Positions 9,632 through 18,966 are shown, counted from the stretch's first letter. The stretch is 64,000 nt of DNA from Vibrio proteolyticus NBRC 13287 (GCF_000467125.1 NZ_BATJ01000001.1:62001-126000), one strand, 5' to 3'. Numbers and translations are program-made. The notes: a model not told the origin generated them from the letters alone.

Positions 9632-10669
9632 ATGAAAAGTAAACTGTATGCAAGCGCACTTTGCGCGGCGACAATGTTCGCTTCACCTGCAATGGCGGCT
9701 GACCAAGAGTTGTACTTCTATAACTGGTCTGAATACATCCCGAATGAAGTGCTGGAAGACTTCACAAAGGAAACCGGTATTAAGGTGATCTATTCGACGT
9801 ATGAGTCCAACGAAAGCATGTACGCTAAGTTGAAGACTCAAGGGTCTGGTTACGATCTGGTTGTCCCTTCTACCTACTTCGTATCTAAGATGCGTAAAGA
9901 AGGCATGCTACAGAAAATCGACAAGAGCAAGCTTTCTCACTTTGCTGATTTGGATACCAATTTCCTGAATAAACCATTTGATCCAAACAACAACTTCTCG
10001 ATTCCCTACATTTGGGGCGCGACGGGCATCGGCATCAACTCTGACATGCTGGACAAATCGTCTGTCTCTAAATGGGATGATCTGTGGGACCCTAAATGGG
10101 AAGGTCAGTTGATGCTAATGGATGACTCACGTGAAGTCTTCCACATTGCGTTGACAAAGCTTGGCTATTCTCCGAACACCACGAACCCAGATGAAATCAA
10201 AGCAGCTTATGAAGAGTTGAAGAAACTGATGCCAAACGTGTTGGTTTTCAACTCAGACTTCCCTGCTAACCCATACCTGGCTGGTGAAGTATCACTGGGT
10301 ATGCTGTGGAATGGCTCGGCTTACATGGCCCGTCAGGAAGGAGCGTCTATCGACATTATCTGGCCGGAAAAAGGCACGATTTTCTGGATGGATAGCCTGT
10401 CTATTCCTGCTGGTGCGAAGAACATCGATGCAGCGCATAAGATGATCGACTTCCTGCTACGTCCAGAAAACGCAGCCAAAATTGCACTGGAAATCGGCTA
10501 CCCTACACCAGTGAAAACAGCACATGCTCTGCTGCCAAAAGAATTTGCGAATGATCCAATGATCTTCCCTCCGCAATCAGTAATGGACAGCGGTGAATGG
10601 CAGGATGAAGTTGGTGAAGCAAGCGTCATCTACGACGAATACTTCCAGAAACTTAAAGTAGATAACTAG
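9632..10669 (+). CDS. potD: PotD-type periplasmic polyamine-binding protein, copy 2
   Basis: Second PotD paralogue, 345 residues from the ATG at 9632. The signal peptide is MKSKLYASALCAATMFASPA, with cleavage expected after AMA. The open frame extends upstream to a TTG at 9440, but that stretch has no secretion signal and runs through the preceding terminator, so I rejected it. Compared with copy 1 it keeps the N-terminal VIYSTYESNE and PSTYFVSKM blocks. It differs at ligand-pocket segments (IWGATGIGINSDM and FWMDSLSIP here; VVAITGLAVNTDM and GWVDNFAIT in copy 1), which may mean different polyamine preference. V. cholerae also carries two potD genes at its pot locus. Confidence 0.93.
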   Translation: MKSKLYASALCAATMFASPAMAADQELYFYNWSEYIPNEVLEDFTKETGIKVIYSTYESNESMYAKLKTQGSGYDLVVPSTYFVSKMRKEGMLQKIDKSKLSHFADLDTNFLNKPFDPNNNFSIPYIWGATGIGINSDMLDKSSVSKWDDLWDPKWEGQLMLMDDSREVFHIALTKLGYSPNTTNPDEIKAAYEELKKLMPNVLVFNSDFPANPYLAGEVSLGMLWNGSAYMARQEGASIDIIWPEKGTIFWMDSLSIPAGAKNIDAAHKMIDFLLRPENAAKIALEIGYPTPVKTAHALLPKEFANDPMIFPPQSVMDSGEWQDEVGEASVIYDEYFQKLKVDN

Positions 10670-10698
10670 TTTTTATCCAAACTATCATTAAAAATGAT

Positions 10699-10727
10699 AT
10701 AAAGCGGCCTCGGCCGCTTTATTTTTT
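10699..10727 (+). terminator. Terminator after the second potD gene
   Basis: An 11-bp GC-rich stem (ATAAAGCGGCC / GGCCGCTTTAT) with a 2-nt minimal loop, followed by six T, 29 bases after the stop. Confidence 0.92.
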
Positions 10728-10780
10728 ACCTCAAAATGGCTTAACTTATGTTGAGTTAATTAATAATAAGCGTAACCATT

Positions 10781-11566
10781 TTGAGATTTCACTCTGCCGC
10801 TTTCAACATTATTGTTATTCTCCTCTTCTCTGCAGCCGTTTCGCTGTTGGTTTCTCAGGCTATTGAAGTGGACTCCATCTACGACTTGTTCTTTGAGAGC
10901 GGGTCTTTACTGCTGATCGTATACATCTACTTTATTTCGCGAAAAATCATCGGTAGCAACCTGATGTTCGAATCGGGATTCATGCTATTGATTTTCAATA
11001 AATGCTACGACCTGGTAACGGAAATTCGCGTCATTGACCGAATTGTCGATCAGCATGAGTTACTCGACTCGCTGCTGGAAGACGGATTATTGCAATTGTC
11101 GGTGATCCTGATTGCCGCAGGTGCGACAGAAATCTTCCGCAAAGCGCGCATTGATGCAACGTCAGATGAGCTTACCGGGCTGAAAAATCGCAAGTTACTG
11201 ACGTCGATACCACTTCGCCAATATGATCTGGTTTATATGGACTTAGACAGCCTCAAGCTCATTAACGACACCTCTGGGCATGCTGAAGGTGATCGGGCTT
11301 TGATTCATTTCTCACAAACACTTAAAGAAAACCTAGGCTCTGATGAACAAGCTTTTCGTTTGGGGGGTGATGAATTTATTGTGGTGGTGGCTCGCGGCCG
11401 TGGGCAGGCATTCGTCGGCCAGATTGAACAAACGCTCAGGTGCGGGCATCTGGCGTTCAGCTATGGCATTGCAGCCGGAGAAAAACATAACCTGCATCAG
11501 GCGATCAAACGCGCTGATGAGGCCATGTATCAAATGAAGCATGCTCGCCGTATGACATCGGTTTAG
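10781..11566 (+). CDS. Membrane GGDEF-domain protein (predicted diguanylate cyclase)
   Basis: 261 residues: two or three membrane segments in the first 75 residues, a short linker, then a GGDEF domain. It has the family entry motif DELTGLKNR (residues 129-137) and an intact GGDEF active site at 195-199, so synthesis of cyclic-di-GMP is likely. The RxxD inhibitory site is not present in its usual place (NLGSDEQ instead). The only plausible start is TTG at 10781, since the next in-frame ATG falls inside the membrane region. Its last 4 bases overlap the convergent cobB. It is next to polyamine uptake genes, and polyamines are known to affect Vibrio biofilms, but a functional link is only a guess. 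Confidence 0.88.
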   Translation: MRFHSAAFNIIVILLFSAAVSLLVSQAIEVDSIYDLFFESGSLLLIVYIYFISRKIIGSNLMFESGFMLLIFNKCYDLVTEIRVIDRIVDQHELLDSLLEDGLLQLSVILIAAGATEIFRKARIDATSDELTGLKNRKLLTSIPLRQYDLVYMDLDSLKLINDTSGHAEGDRALIHFSQTLKENLGSDEQAFRLGGDEFIVVVARGRGQAFVGQIEQTLRCGHLAFSYGIAAGEKHNLHQAIKRADEAMYQMKHARRMTSV

Positions 11567-12300
11567 GCATGTTGTTGTATTGGGTCTTGCAGTGACAGGA
11601 TTTCCTCAACCAGTTTAGGAACTTCGATGCTGGCCTTGCCATAACGCTTTTCTTCGAACTCACTTTCTACAGCACTCGGCTCAAGGTTGATTTCTATCGT
11701 GTGGGCGCCATGCATTCGCGCGTCATGAACAAATCCAGCCGCGGGATACACTACGCCGGACGTGCCTATAGAAATAAACAAATCCGCTTCTTCCAACGAT
11801 GAGTATATCTCCCCCATTCTAAGCGGCATTTCACCAAACCAAACAACATGAGGTCTCATCTGTGCTGGCATCTGACAACAATGGCATAAATCTCCGGTAT
11901 GAATGTCATCGTTGTGCTCGACCACTTGATTGGATTCACTGCAACGGGCTTTAAGTAATTCACCATGCATGTGAATCACGTGTGTGCTGCCGCCTCGCTC
12001 GTGTAGATTGTCGATGTTCTGGGTGATGACGGTGACTTTACCCTGTAACTCTTTTTCCAGTTTACCCAGAGCAATATGCGCCGCGTTTGGGTGGATGGTG
12101 TCACTTTGTAAGTTACGTCGGCGCTGATTATAAAAATCCTGAACCAAATCGGGGTTCCGTTCAAACCCCTCGGGTGTCGCGACGTCTTCGATTCGGTGGT
12201 TTTCCCACAGACCATCCTGAGCGCGGAAAGTTTGTATCCCCGACTCTGCTGAAATGCCGGCGCCAGTCAACACGACAATGTTTCGATATGGGAATTTCAT
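11563..12300 (-). CDS. cobB: CobB, NAD-dependent protein deacylase (sirtuin)
   Basis: Removes acetyl or succinyl groups from lysines using NAD+; in enterics it activates acetyl-CoA synthetase. It is 245 residues with NAD-binding [25 protein letters not shown] and the catalytic histidine in HMHGE. The zinc-binding cysteines are in ARCSES and CHCCQ, arranged as in E. coli CobB. The protein starts directly at the sirtuin core, without the N-terminal extension of the long E. coli form. The ATG at 12300 is preceded by AAGGAAG. Confidence 0.95.
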   Translation of the reverse strand: MKFPYRNIVVLTGAGISAESGIQTFRAQDGLWENHRIEDVATPEGFERNPDLVQDFYNQRRRNLQSDTIHPNAAHIALGKLEKELQGKVTVITQNIDNLHERGGSTHVIHMHGELLKARCSESNQVVEHNDDIHTGDLCHCCQMPAQMRPHVVWFGEMPLRMGEIYSSLEEADLFISIGTSGVVYPAAGFVHDARMHGAHTIEINLEPSAVESEFEEKRYGKASIEVPKLVEEILSLQDPIQQHA

Positions 12301-12369
12301 GCTACTTCCTTCAACCGTAATAATACATCTAGACTAACACTGTTCGAATAACATCAGAAGTGATACGGA

Positions 12370-12385
12370 TTAGACCATGGTCTAA
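12370..12385. promoter_or_regulatory. 16-bp perfect palindrome upstream of cobB
   Basis: TTAGACCATGGTCTAA reads the same on both strands and lies 70-85 bases upstream of the cobB ATG, where an operator would be expected. The arms TAGACC/GGTCTA recall TetR-type operators such as the NemR box as I remember it. No such regulator gene is in the window. Confidence 0.45.
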
Positions 12386-12403
12386 CGCACGGCATGTTTT
12401 AAA

Positions 12404-12452
12404 CACCATCCCAGATGGTGGAAATGTTAGGAGCAGCGAGCGCTGCTCCTAA
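12404..12452 (-). terminator. Double hairpin downstream of amt
   Basis: Two adjacent hairpins. One is a 12-bp stem (TTAGGAGCAGCG / CGCTGCTCCTAA, 12427-12452), and the other is CACCATC-CCA-GATGGTG (12404-12420). They follow the minus-strand amt stop. Neither has a long T run, so the termination mechanism is uncertain. Confidence 0.6.
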
Positions 12453-12458
12453 TTAATG

Positions 12459-13676
12459 TTAGTCTTCGTTGACTGAGGAGATTTTATGGATTGCCAGATC
12501 GGCGCCATTAAATTCGTCCTCTTCTGAAAGCCTCAGTCCGCACAACTTGTTGAGTAATCCGTACACTAAATAAGCGCCTGATACAGCGATCACAATGCCT
12601 GCCACTGTACCCAGCACTTGTACCGTGAGACTTACGCCTCCGAGACCGCCTAAAGCTTGCTGACCGAAGACTCCAGCCGCAATTCCTCCCCACGCTCCGC
12701 AAACACCGTGCAGAGGCCACACACCGAGTACGTCATCGATTTTTGTTTTTTGCAAATAAGTGAACAGGTAAACAAACAGCGCGCCCGCCATGGATCCGGT
12801 GAGCAATGCGCCGAGCGGATGCATCAGGTCCGATCCAGCACAGACCGCGACCAGTCCAGCCAAAGGACCATTATGAATAAAGCCCGGGTCGTTCTTGCCA
12901 GCGATCAATGAAGCGATGATGCCGCCCACCATAGCCATCAAGGAGTTCATTGCCACCAAGCCACTGATCCCATTCAGTGTTTGTGCGGACATAACGTTAA
13001 AACCAAACCAACCCACACATAGAATCCAGGCACCAAGTGCCAGAAACGGAATATTCGACGGGGCGAAGTTGGTGTGTTTACCTGCCCGAATGCGTCCTTT
13101 ACGCATACCGAGGAAACTGACCGCAACGAGGGCAATCCAGCCTCCGACTCCGTGCACTACTACTGAGCCGGCGAAATCGTGAAACCCAGCGCCAAACGTT
13201 GATTCGAACCATGTCTGTAGGCCAAAGTTACCGTTCCAGATGATGCCTTCAAACAATGGATAAACCAATCCGACCGTAAAAAACGTAGCAATCACAATGG
13301 GATAGAATCGCGCTCGCTCAGCGATACCTCCCGAGACAATCGCCGGGATCGCTGCGGCAAATGTGAGTAGGAAGAAGAACTTCACCAACTGATAGCCGTT
13401 ATCCTGAGATAAGGTCTGTGCATCAGCAAAAAAATCTGCCCCATAAGCCACCCAATAACCGATAAAAAAATAAGCGATTGCAGAGACGCCAAAATCCGCC
13501 AGAATTTTTACCAGCGCGTTTACCTGATTTTTTCGTCGGACGGTCCCTACTTCCAAAAAAGCAAAACCAGCGTGCATCAGAAACACCATAATGGCTCCAA
13601 GCAGCAAAAATAAGGTATCTGAACTTTGGGTCAGGGTTTGAACGGCGCCCTGTACCGGACTGACAGTCTCGTTCAT
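12459..13676 (-). CDS. amt: Amt, ammonium channel/transporter
   Basis: 405 residues with about eleven hydrophobic segments, moving ammonium across the inner membrane. The two pore histidines are seen in DFAGSVVVHGVGG and PLHGVCGAWGG. I chose the ATG at 13676, preceded by GGAGAA; an upstream in-frame ATG at 13706 lacks this. No glnK gene is adjacent, although amt is often paired with it. Upstream is a sigma54-type promoter with NtrC-like sites, consistent with nitrogen-limitation control. Confidence 0.94.
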   Translation of the reverse strand: MNETVSPVQGAVQTLTQSSDTLFLLLGAIMVFLMHAGFAFLEVGTVRRKNQVNALVKILADFGVSAIAYFFIGYWVAYGADFFADAQTLSQDNGYQLVKFFFLLTFAAAIPAIVSGGIAERARFYPIVIATFFTVGLVYPLFEGIIWNGNFGLQTWFESTFGAGFHDFAGSVVVHGVGGWIALVAVSFLGMRKGRIRAGKHTNFAPSNIPFLALGAWILCVGWFGFNVMSAQTLNGISGLVAMNSLMAMVGGIIASLIAGKNDPGFIHNGPLAGLVAVCAGSDLMHPLGALLTGSMAGALFVYLFTYLQKTKIDDVLGVWPLHGVCGAWGGIAAGVFGQQALGGLGGVSLTVQVLGTVAGIVIAVSGAYLVYGLLNKLCGLRLSEEDEFNGADLAIHKISSVNED

Positions 13677-13733
13677 TGATTCAATTCTCCATGTCGTGTA
13701 GCGCACTTTACCTGTGCGACATTGTTTTTATTT

Positions 13734-13748
13734 TCACCAAATTGGTGA
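13734..13748. promoter_or_regulatory. Palindrome near the amt start, NtrC-like
   Basis: TCACCAAATTGGTGA is a 15-bp palindrome with the CACC-N5-GGTG spacing of NtrC half-sites. It falls downstream of the predicted sigma54 start point, so if functional it may act differently from the upstream sites. Confidence 0.35.
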
Positions 13749-13771
13749 GTTTATTTATAAAAGTGCCAACA

Positions 13772-13789
13772 CAGCAAAATGCGTTCCAG
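13772..13789 (-). promoter_or_regulatory. Sigma54-type promoter for amt
   Basis: On the minus strand the sequence reads CTGGAACGCATTTTGCTG: GG and GC separated by exactly 10 bases, with one mismatch to TGGCACG-N4-TTGC. It lies about 96 bases before the amt ATG. Confidence 0.7.
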
Positions 13790-13908
13790 TTTATTTTAAA
13801 TAAGGAAAACAAGAAGATCTTGAAAATAAAACTATAAAAATCATGAAGATAAAAATAAGTTCGCATGCGCATGTTTCAAGTTGATAGTGACTTCAACAAG
13901 CGAAATGC

Positions 13909-13943
13909 GCACTATTTAGGTGAGGCTGCACCATATCGATGCG
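13909..13943. promoter_or_regulatory. Two NtrC-like enhancer sites upstream of amt
   Basis: GCACT-ATTTA-GGTGA (13909-13923) and TGCACC-ATATC-GATGCG (13927-13943) both resemble TGCACC-N5-GGTGCA. They are centred about 129 and 148 bases upstream of the amt -24 GG, a normal distance for NtrC enhancers. Each is imperfect. Confidence 0.45.
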
Positions 13944-13958
13944 CATAATCATGGTTCA

Positions 13959-13984
13959 AAAAAGCCCCGAATCGTGCCGGGGCT
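13959..13984 (-). terminator. Terminator at the end of the formate dehydrogenase operon
   Basis: Stem AGCCCCG / CGGGGCT with an 8-nt loop, followed on the minus strand by a T6 run, about 22 bases after the last gene's stop. Confidence 0.88.
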
Positions 13985-14006
13985 AAGTGTCATGCGCCGA
14001 TTTGGT

Positions 14007-14423
14007 TCAAAGATTCGGGCCGGTTGAGGGGGTGTGAGCAATGTTGGCTCTGAGTTGTTGCATCCCCTGCACCATGCGGACGATCCACAACAATATGGCT
14101 CCTGCAGCGATCACCATGCCAACATAAGGAATAAAACGCGCGACGGAATCGATCAGTGAGTTTCTGTACCAGTAATCGTGAACGCCAACCAGCAATCCGT
14201 TCGATGTCGCCACCGTGACCAGAAGGACAACGAAAAAGGTCAAGTTAAGAAAAAAACTGCGAATCAGACCGTAATAGTGCGAGTTCACTACTTCGGAGTC
14301 TTCCCCTTTATCCAGTCGGTAGCCAGCGTACACGATGGCGATCACGCCGGAAATAAGACAAGTAAATGGCGTCAGAAGACTCAAGATGTACGCAACCCAG
14401 ATACCGCTATGATGTTTGTTCAT
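14007..14423 (-). CDS. Small membrane protein at the end of the fdh operon (DUF4870-like)
   Basis: 138 residues from the ATG at 14423, with three to four hydrophobic helices (about 8-30, 50-75, 88-120). The overall pattern resembles the DUF4870/Tic20-like family: a short helix pair, then YRLDKGEDSEVVNSHYYGLIRSFFLN. No enzymatic motif is visible. Its start overlaps the gamma-subunit stop by 17 bases, so it is translated with the dehydrogenase and may help its membrane assembly; that role is inferred from position only. A longer frame from 14546 lies inside the gamma gene and was rejected. Confidence 0.75.
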   Translation of the reverse strand: MNKHHSGIWVAYILSLLTPFTCLISGVIAIVYAGYRLDKGEDSEVVNSHYYGLIRSFFLNLTFFVVLLVTVATSNGLLVGVHDYWYRNSLIDSVARFIPYVGMVIAAGAILLWIVRMVQGMQQLRANIAHTPSTGPNL

Positions 14424-15480
14424 TGCCGCGAACCCCTCCCTTAGCGTTTTTGCTGGCCACGTCGGAATTGGCCGTAGGCTCCCCGTTTTTGACCTCTTCA
14501 TACCACAAATCGTGATGCTCTTTAGCCCAGGTTTCGTCAACGTCACCAGTGACCATCCCTTCTAAAGCGCCTTCCATACCAAACAAACCAATGTAAATGT
14601 GGAAGATAAAACCACAGATCAGAATCAATGCCGAGACCATATGGACCAGATTAGAAAACTCCATATCTCGCCGGGTTTGGCCAAAAATTGGGAAATCGAG
14701 GATCAGTCCACTGGCTGCAGCGACCGCTCCAAAGATGATCAATAGCCAGTAAATGGCTTTTTCACCACCATTCGAGAAGCCCGCAGATGGGTGGGTACCT
14801 TTATGCTTGCCAGCCATTCCGCCCAACTTCTTAAACCACTGTACATCGGTTTTGTTGAACAGTGACTTTCGCCACCATTTAAGCAGAACGCACATTAACA
14901 AGATAAAAAACAGCGGGCCAATGTAGTTATGGTATTGCTTGGCTGAATATACGATATAGCCCCAGAGCTCAGTGGGAATGTAAGGTTTCAAGAAATGTTT
15001 TCCGTAAACCAGCATGAGGCCACTGAAGGCTAATGTCAGGAAGGTAAAGGCCATACTCCAGTGCAGCGCCCTGTCGAGGCGTGACCAGCGTGTAATCTTT
15101 TTCCCGGTACGCGGTTTGCTCAGCATCAATGGGCCGACAACAACGTACGCCAGCACCACCAGAGCAATGCTGCCAAAAATGGCAACAGCGCCCGCCGGAG
15201 ACATCCATTTTTCCTTGAGAATGTACCAAGTCTCACTTGGCTTGCTGATCAAAACGCCATGCTCAGGAGAGGTTGAGGTTGTGTATCCCTCTTGCCCTTC
15301 ACGCACCTGCCGCCAATAATCGGCTCCCGCAAGTTGAGTTATCTCGCGTTGAGCGACGTCCGAAGAAGCAGGTTCTTCGGCAGAGGCTGGCGTGACAAAG
15401 GCGAGCAACAGCGCTGTCATTATCGACAGCACTGTCAGAGATACGCGTTTGAAACGTTGCAACATATCTCTTTCCACCAT
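14407..15480 (-). CDS. Formate dehydrogenase gamma subunit (cytochrome b556)
   Basis: Membrane anchor that passes electrons from the iron-sulfur subunit to quinone through b-type haems. It is 357 residues: an N-terminal signal-like helix (MTALLLAFVTPASA), a periplasmic stretch, then about five membrane helices. Haem-ligand histidines are likely in RALHWSMAF, KQYHNYIGP, NLVHMVSA and FIFHIYIGLFG. The ATG at 15480 shares its A with the beta-subunit stop (TAATG). A second ATG at 15465 has a better ribosome site, so the first five residues are uncertain. It is longer than E. coli FdnI because of the N-terminal region. Confidence 0.93.
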   Translation of the reverse strand: MVERDMLQRFKRVSLTVLSIMTALLLAFVTPASAEEPASSDVAQREITQLAGADYWRQVREGQEGYTTSTSPEHGVLISKPSETWYILKEKWMSPAGAVAIFGSIALVVLAYVVVGPLMLSKPRTGKKITRWSRLDRALHWSMAFTFLTLAFSGLMLVYGKHFLKPYIPTELWGYIVYSAKQYHNYIGPLFFILLMCVLLKWWRKSLFNKTDVQWFKKLGGMAGKHKGTHPSAGFSNGGEKAIYWLLIIFGAVAAASGLILDFPIFGQTRRDMEFSNLVHMVSALILICGFIFHIYIGLFGMEGALEGMVTGDVDETWAKEHHDLWYEEVKNGEPTANSDVASKNAKGGVRGNEQTS

Positions 15481-16088
15481 TAGCTCTTGGTTGCGTCATA
15501 AGACAGATCTTCACCGTCGGTCCATCCGGCATTTTTCGCTCCACGTTCAACAACGCGCTGACGGAAAATATCGGATACTTTTTCGGCATCGCCGGCGAGC
15601 AGTGCTTTGGTCGAACACAGCGAAGCGCACATAGGCAGTTTTCCCTCTGCAATCCGGTTAGCACCGTACTTCAGGCGCTCTTCTTCAGAACCAGGTTCAG
15701 TTTCAGGGCCGCCTGCACAGAAGGTACATTTGTCCATTTTGCCCCGTTCACCGAATGCGGTTTGTTTCGGGAACTGCGGTGCACCAAATGGACAGGCAAA
15801 CAGACAATAACCGCAACCAATACACAAATCCTTGTTGTGCAACACAATGCCGTCTTCTGTGTGCTCGAAACAATCGGCCGGACACACCGCCATGCATGGC
15901 GCATCGGTGCAATGCATACACGCGACCGAGATAGAGTTTTCTCCCGGTTCACCGTCGTTTAAGGTGACAACGCGGCGACGCTGAATGCCCCATTCAAGTG
16001 CATCGTCGTTTTCATTTTTACATGCCGTGACACAGCCATTACATTCGATACAGCGTTTGGTGTCACATAGAAATTTCATTCGTGCCAT
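15480..16088 (-). CDS. fdh3B: Formate dehydrogenase beta subunit (4Fe-4S ferredoxin)
   Basis: Electron-transfer subunit of 202 residues with four cysteine clusters: CDTKRCIECNGCVTAC, CMHCTDAPCMAVCP, CIGCGYCLFACP and the spaced set around CTFCAGG with CASLC. This is the four-cluster pattern of FDH and DMSO-reductase beta subunits, short form without a C-terminal membrane anchor. It begins 11 bases after the alpha-subunit stop, with a GGAG ribosome site. Confidence 0.94.
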   Translation of the reverse strand: MARMKFLCDTKRCIECNGCVTACKNENDDALEWGIQRRRVVTLNDGEPGENSISVACMHCTDAPCMAVCPADCFEHTEDGIVLHNKDLCIGCGYCLFACPFGAPQFPKQTAFGERGKMDKCTFCAGGPETEPGSEEERLKYGANRIAEGKLPMCASLCSTKALLAGDAEKVSDIFRQRVVERGAKNAGWTDGEDLSYDATKS

Positions 16089-16099
16089 GTGGAGGCTCC

Positions 16100-18955
16100 T
16101 TACGCTTTACGAATGTTACACAGGGTGACTTTGGTTTCCTGCATCTGCGTTGTTGGGTCATAACCATAAGTGGTCGCAATGTTAGCTGAGTCACCAATCA
16201 CATAGGGATCGCTGCCCTCCGGGTATTTATGACGCAGATCTTCGCCTTCAAACTTACCGCCAAAGTGGAATGGGATGAACGCCATCCCCGGTTTGACGCG
16301 GCGGGTGACCATAGCTTTCACATGAATTCGGCCTTTCTCTGCCCCTTCAACCCACACCATCTCACCATCTTTAAAGCCGAGATCGTTGGCATCCTTTGGA
16401 TTCACTTCAACAAACATCTCTTGTTGAAGTTCTGCCAGCCAAGGGTTGGAGCGCGTTTCATCACCACCACCTTCGTATTCCACCAAACGACCAGAAGTCA
16501 GAATAATCGGATACTCTTTTGATTTGTCCTGATCCTGAATCGACTTATAAAGCGTTGGCAGACGATAGATCGATTCCGCATCATCCCAGGTTGGGTAATC
16601 CGCGACCAAGTCACGTCGGGGCGTATACAAAGGCTCTCTGTGCAGTGGCACTCGATCTGGGAAGGTCCAGACAATTGCCCGTGCTTTGGCGTTACCAAAT
16701 GGAATGCAGCCATGCTTGATCGCAACACGTTGGATACCACCGGACAGATCCGTTTTCCAGTTTTTGCCTTCTGCCGCTTGCTTCTCTTCTGCAGTCAGAT
16801 CATCCCACCATCCCAAGTGTTTTAGCATCTTGTCGCTAAATTCAGGATAGCCGTCCTGGATTTCACAACCGTCCGAGTAACTGTCTTCCGCCAGTAGGTT
16901 TTTGCCTTCAAACTCGACCCCGAAGCGGGCCCGGAAGTTGCCGCCACCCTGAGCTACCGTTTTCGATGTGTCGTACAAGATATGCGTGCCCGGGTGCTTC
17001 ATTTCGGGTGTGCCCCAACAAGGCCATGGCAGACCGTAGGTGTCTCCGTTGACAGGCCCACCTTCAGCTTCCAGAGAAGTTTTATGGAAGGTATGCCAGT
17101 TTTGTTGGTGTGCTTTGAGACGCTCCGGGCTTTGACCAGTGTAGCCAATGGTCCACATGCCACGGTTGAATTCACGGGTGATGTCTTCGATGACTGGCTG
17201 GTTGTTCTTCACTTCAATGTGCTTGAACAATTGTTCGGCAAAACCCAGTTTTTTACTCAGCAGATACATGATTTCGTGGTCCGGCTTAGAATCAAACAGA
17301 GGTTCGATGACCTGATCACGCCACTGCAGCGAGCGGTTGGATGCTGTAACACTGCCGTAGGTTTCAAACTGAGTCGTTGCAGGTAACAAGTAGACCCCAT
17401 CGGTGCGGTCGTTCATGACCGCCGCAACCGTAGGATAAGGGTCGACAATCACCATCATATCCAGCTTCTGCATCGCTTTTTTCATCTCAACGCCACGGGT
17501 CTGCGAGTTAACCGCATGGCCCCAGTAGAACATGGCGCGGATATTGTCGTTCTGCTCGATATTGCCTTTGTCTTCAAGAACACCATCAATCCAGCGTGAG
17601 ACCGGAATACCCATATTGTTCATTGGCTTAGTGCCACGGTACTCTTTTTGATCAAAACGGTCTTTGATCCAATCGAAGTCGATATCCCACACGCCTGCCC
17701 AGTGTTTCCAGGAGCCGTCAGCCAGCCCGTAATAACCCGGTAAGGTATGTGACAGTACGCCAAGATCTGTTGCCCCTTGTACGTTGTCGTGCCCGCGGAA
17801 GATGTTGGCACCACCGCCGGATTTGCCAAGGTTCCCCAGGGCCAGCTCTAGTACGCAGTATGCCCGGGTATTGTTGTTCCCTGTGGTATGCTGAGTTCCG
17901 CCCATACACCAGACCACACAACCTGGACGATTCTCTGACAGGATTTTCGCGGTTTGGTAAACATCCTGCTCACTGATGCCGGTAACACGCTCGACTTCTG
18001 CGGGTGTCCATTTCGCGACTTCAGCACGAATTTCATCCATACCAAATACACGCTGGCGGATGAACTCTTTGTCCTCCCACTGATTTTTAAAGACGTGCCA
18101 CAAAATGCCCCAGATAAAAGCGACATCTGTACCAGGGCGCAGAGACACATAAAAGTCTGATTTTGCAGCCGTACGGGTTCGGCGAGGATCTGCCACCACG
18201 ATCTTACAACGACTTTTCTCTTTGGCGATCAGAATATGCTGCATCGCCACTGGGTGCGCTTCCGCCGGATTTGAACCGATAAAAAGAATCGATTTACAGT
18301 TATGCATATCATTGAACGAGTTGGTCATCGCACCGTATCCCCAGGTATTGGCAACCCCGGCTACAGTGGTCGAGTGACAAATACGTGCTTGATGGTCAAC
18401 GTTATTGGTGCCCCACAGCGAAGCCATTTTACGAAACAGATAAGCTTGCTCATTACTGTGTTTGGCGCTGCCTAGCCAATACACGGAATCCGGTCCGGAC
18501 TCTTTGCGGATATCCAGCACTTTATCGCCGATTTCGTTGATTGCCTCTTCCCACGACAACTGTTTCCATTTGCCGTTTTCAAGCTTCATCGGGTACTTGA
18601 GGCGACGTTCACCATGACCATGTTCACGCAAAGCCGCCCCTTTGGCGCAGTGGCCACCAGCATTAAACGGATGATCAAATGCCGGCTCTTGCCCTGTCCA
18701 AACACCGTTCTGCACTTCGGCGTATATGCCGCACCCTACCGAACAGTGTGAGCAGATTGTGCGCTTCACTTCCGTTTTGGCATCAGGATCCACCGTTTTC
18801 GCCTGGGCTTTTTTGATCATGCCCGGGGTAAATAAACTGGCGCCAACCACAGCTCCGCCAGCCGCAATCGACGAGTTTCTCATAAATGTGCGGCGGCTGA
18901 TCCCGAGTTGATTTTGCTCTTTCGACACATTGTCGGAGCGTTTAATCAGTTTCAT
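16100..18955 (-). CDS. fdhA: Formate dehydrogenase alpha subunit (Mo/W-bis-MGD catalytic subunit)
   Basis: Oxidises formate to CO2 in the periplasm. It is 951 residues with a Tat signal (ISRRTFMRNS, residues 19-28). A [4Fe-4S] site is built from C68, C71, C75 and C103. The catalytic residue is C193 in ARICHST, encoded by TGT, so this is a cysteine rather than a selenocysteine enzyme. The molybdopterin dinucleotide-binding domain occupies roughly the last 150 residues. GGAG precedes the ATG. Neighbouring genes supply chaperone, electron carriers and FdhD; the tungstate importer 17 kb away raises the possibility that the metal is tungsten. Confidence 0.95.
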   Translation of the reverse strand: MKLIKRSDNVSKEQNQLGISRRTFMRNSSIAAGGAVVGASLFTPGMIKKAQAKTVDPDAKTEVKRTICSHCSVGCGIYAEVQNGVWTGQEPAFDHPFNAGGHCAKGAALREHGHGERRLKYPMKLENGKWKQLSWEEAINEIGDKVLDIRKESGPDSVYWLGSAKHSNEQAYLFRKMASLWGTNNVDHQARICHSTTVAGVANTWGYGAMTNSFNDMHNCKSILFIGSNPAEAHPVAMQHILIAKEKSRCKIVVADPRRTRTAAKSDFYVSLRPGTDVAFIWGILWHVFKNQWEDKEFIRQRVFGMDEIRAEVAKWTPAEVERVTGISEQDVYQTAKILSENRPGCVVWCMGGTQHTTGNNNTRAYCVLELALGNLGKSGGGANIFRGHDNVQGATDLGVLSHTLPGYYGLADGSWKHWAGVWDIDFDWIKDRFDQKEYRGTKPMNNMGIPVSRWIDGVLEDKGNIEQNDNIRAMFYWGHAVNSQTRGVEMKKAMQKLDMMVIVDPYPTVAAVMNDRTDGVYLLPATTQFETYGSVTASNRSLQWRDQVIEPLFDSKPDHEIMYLLSKKLGFAEQLFKHIEVKNNQPVIEDITREFNRGMWTIGYTGQSPERLKAHQQNWHTFHKTSLEAEGGPVNGDTYGLPWPCWGTPEMKHPGTHILYDTSKTVAQGGGNFRARFGVEFEGKNLLAEDSYSDGCEIQDGYPEFSDKMLKHLGWWDDLTAEEKQAAEGKNWKTDLSGGIQRVAIKHGCIPFGNAKARAIVWTFPDRVPLHREPLYTPRRDLVADYPTWDDAESIYRLPTLYKSIQDQDKSKEYPIILTSGRLVEYEGGGDETRSNPWLAELQQEMFVEVNPKDANDLGFKDGEMVWVEGAEKGRIHVKAMVTRRVKPGMAFIPFHFGGKFEGEDLRHKYPEGSDPYVIGDSANIATTYGYDPTTQMQETKVTLCNIRKA

Positions 18956-18966
18956 CTGTTCACTCC

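Noticed and set aside
16100..18955. Selenocysteine in the formate dehydrogenase alpha subunit
   Set aside because: The catalytic position is TGT (cysteine 193) and there is no in-frame TGA in the gene.
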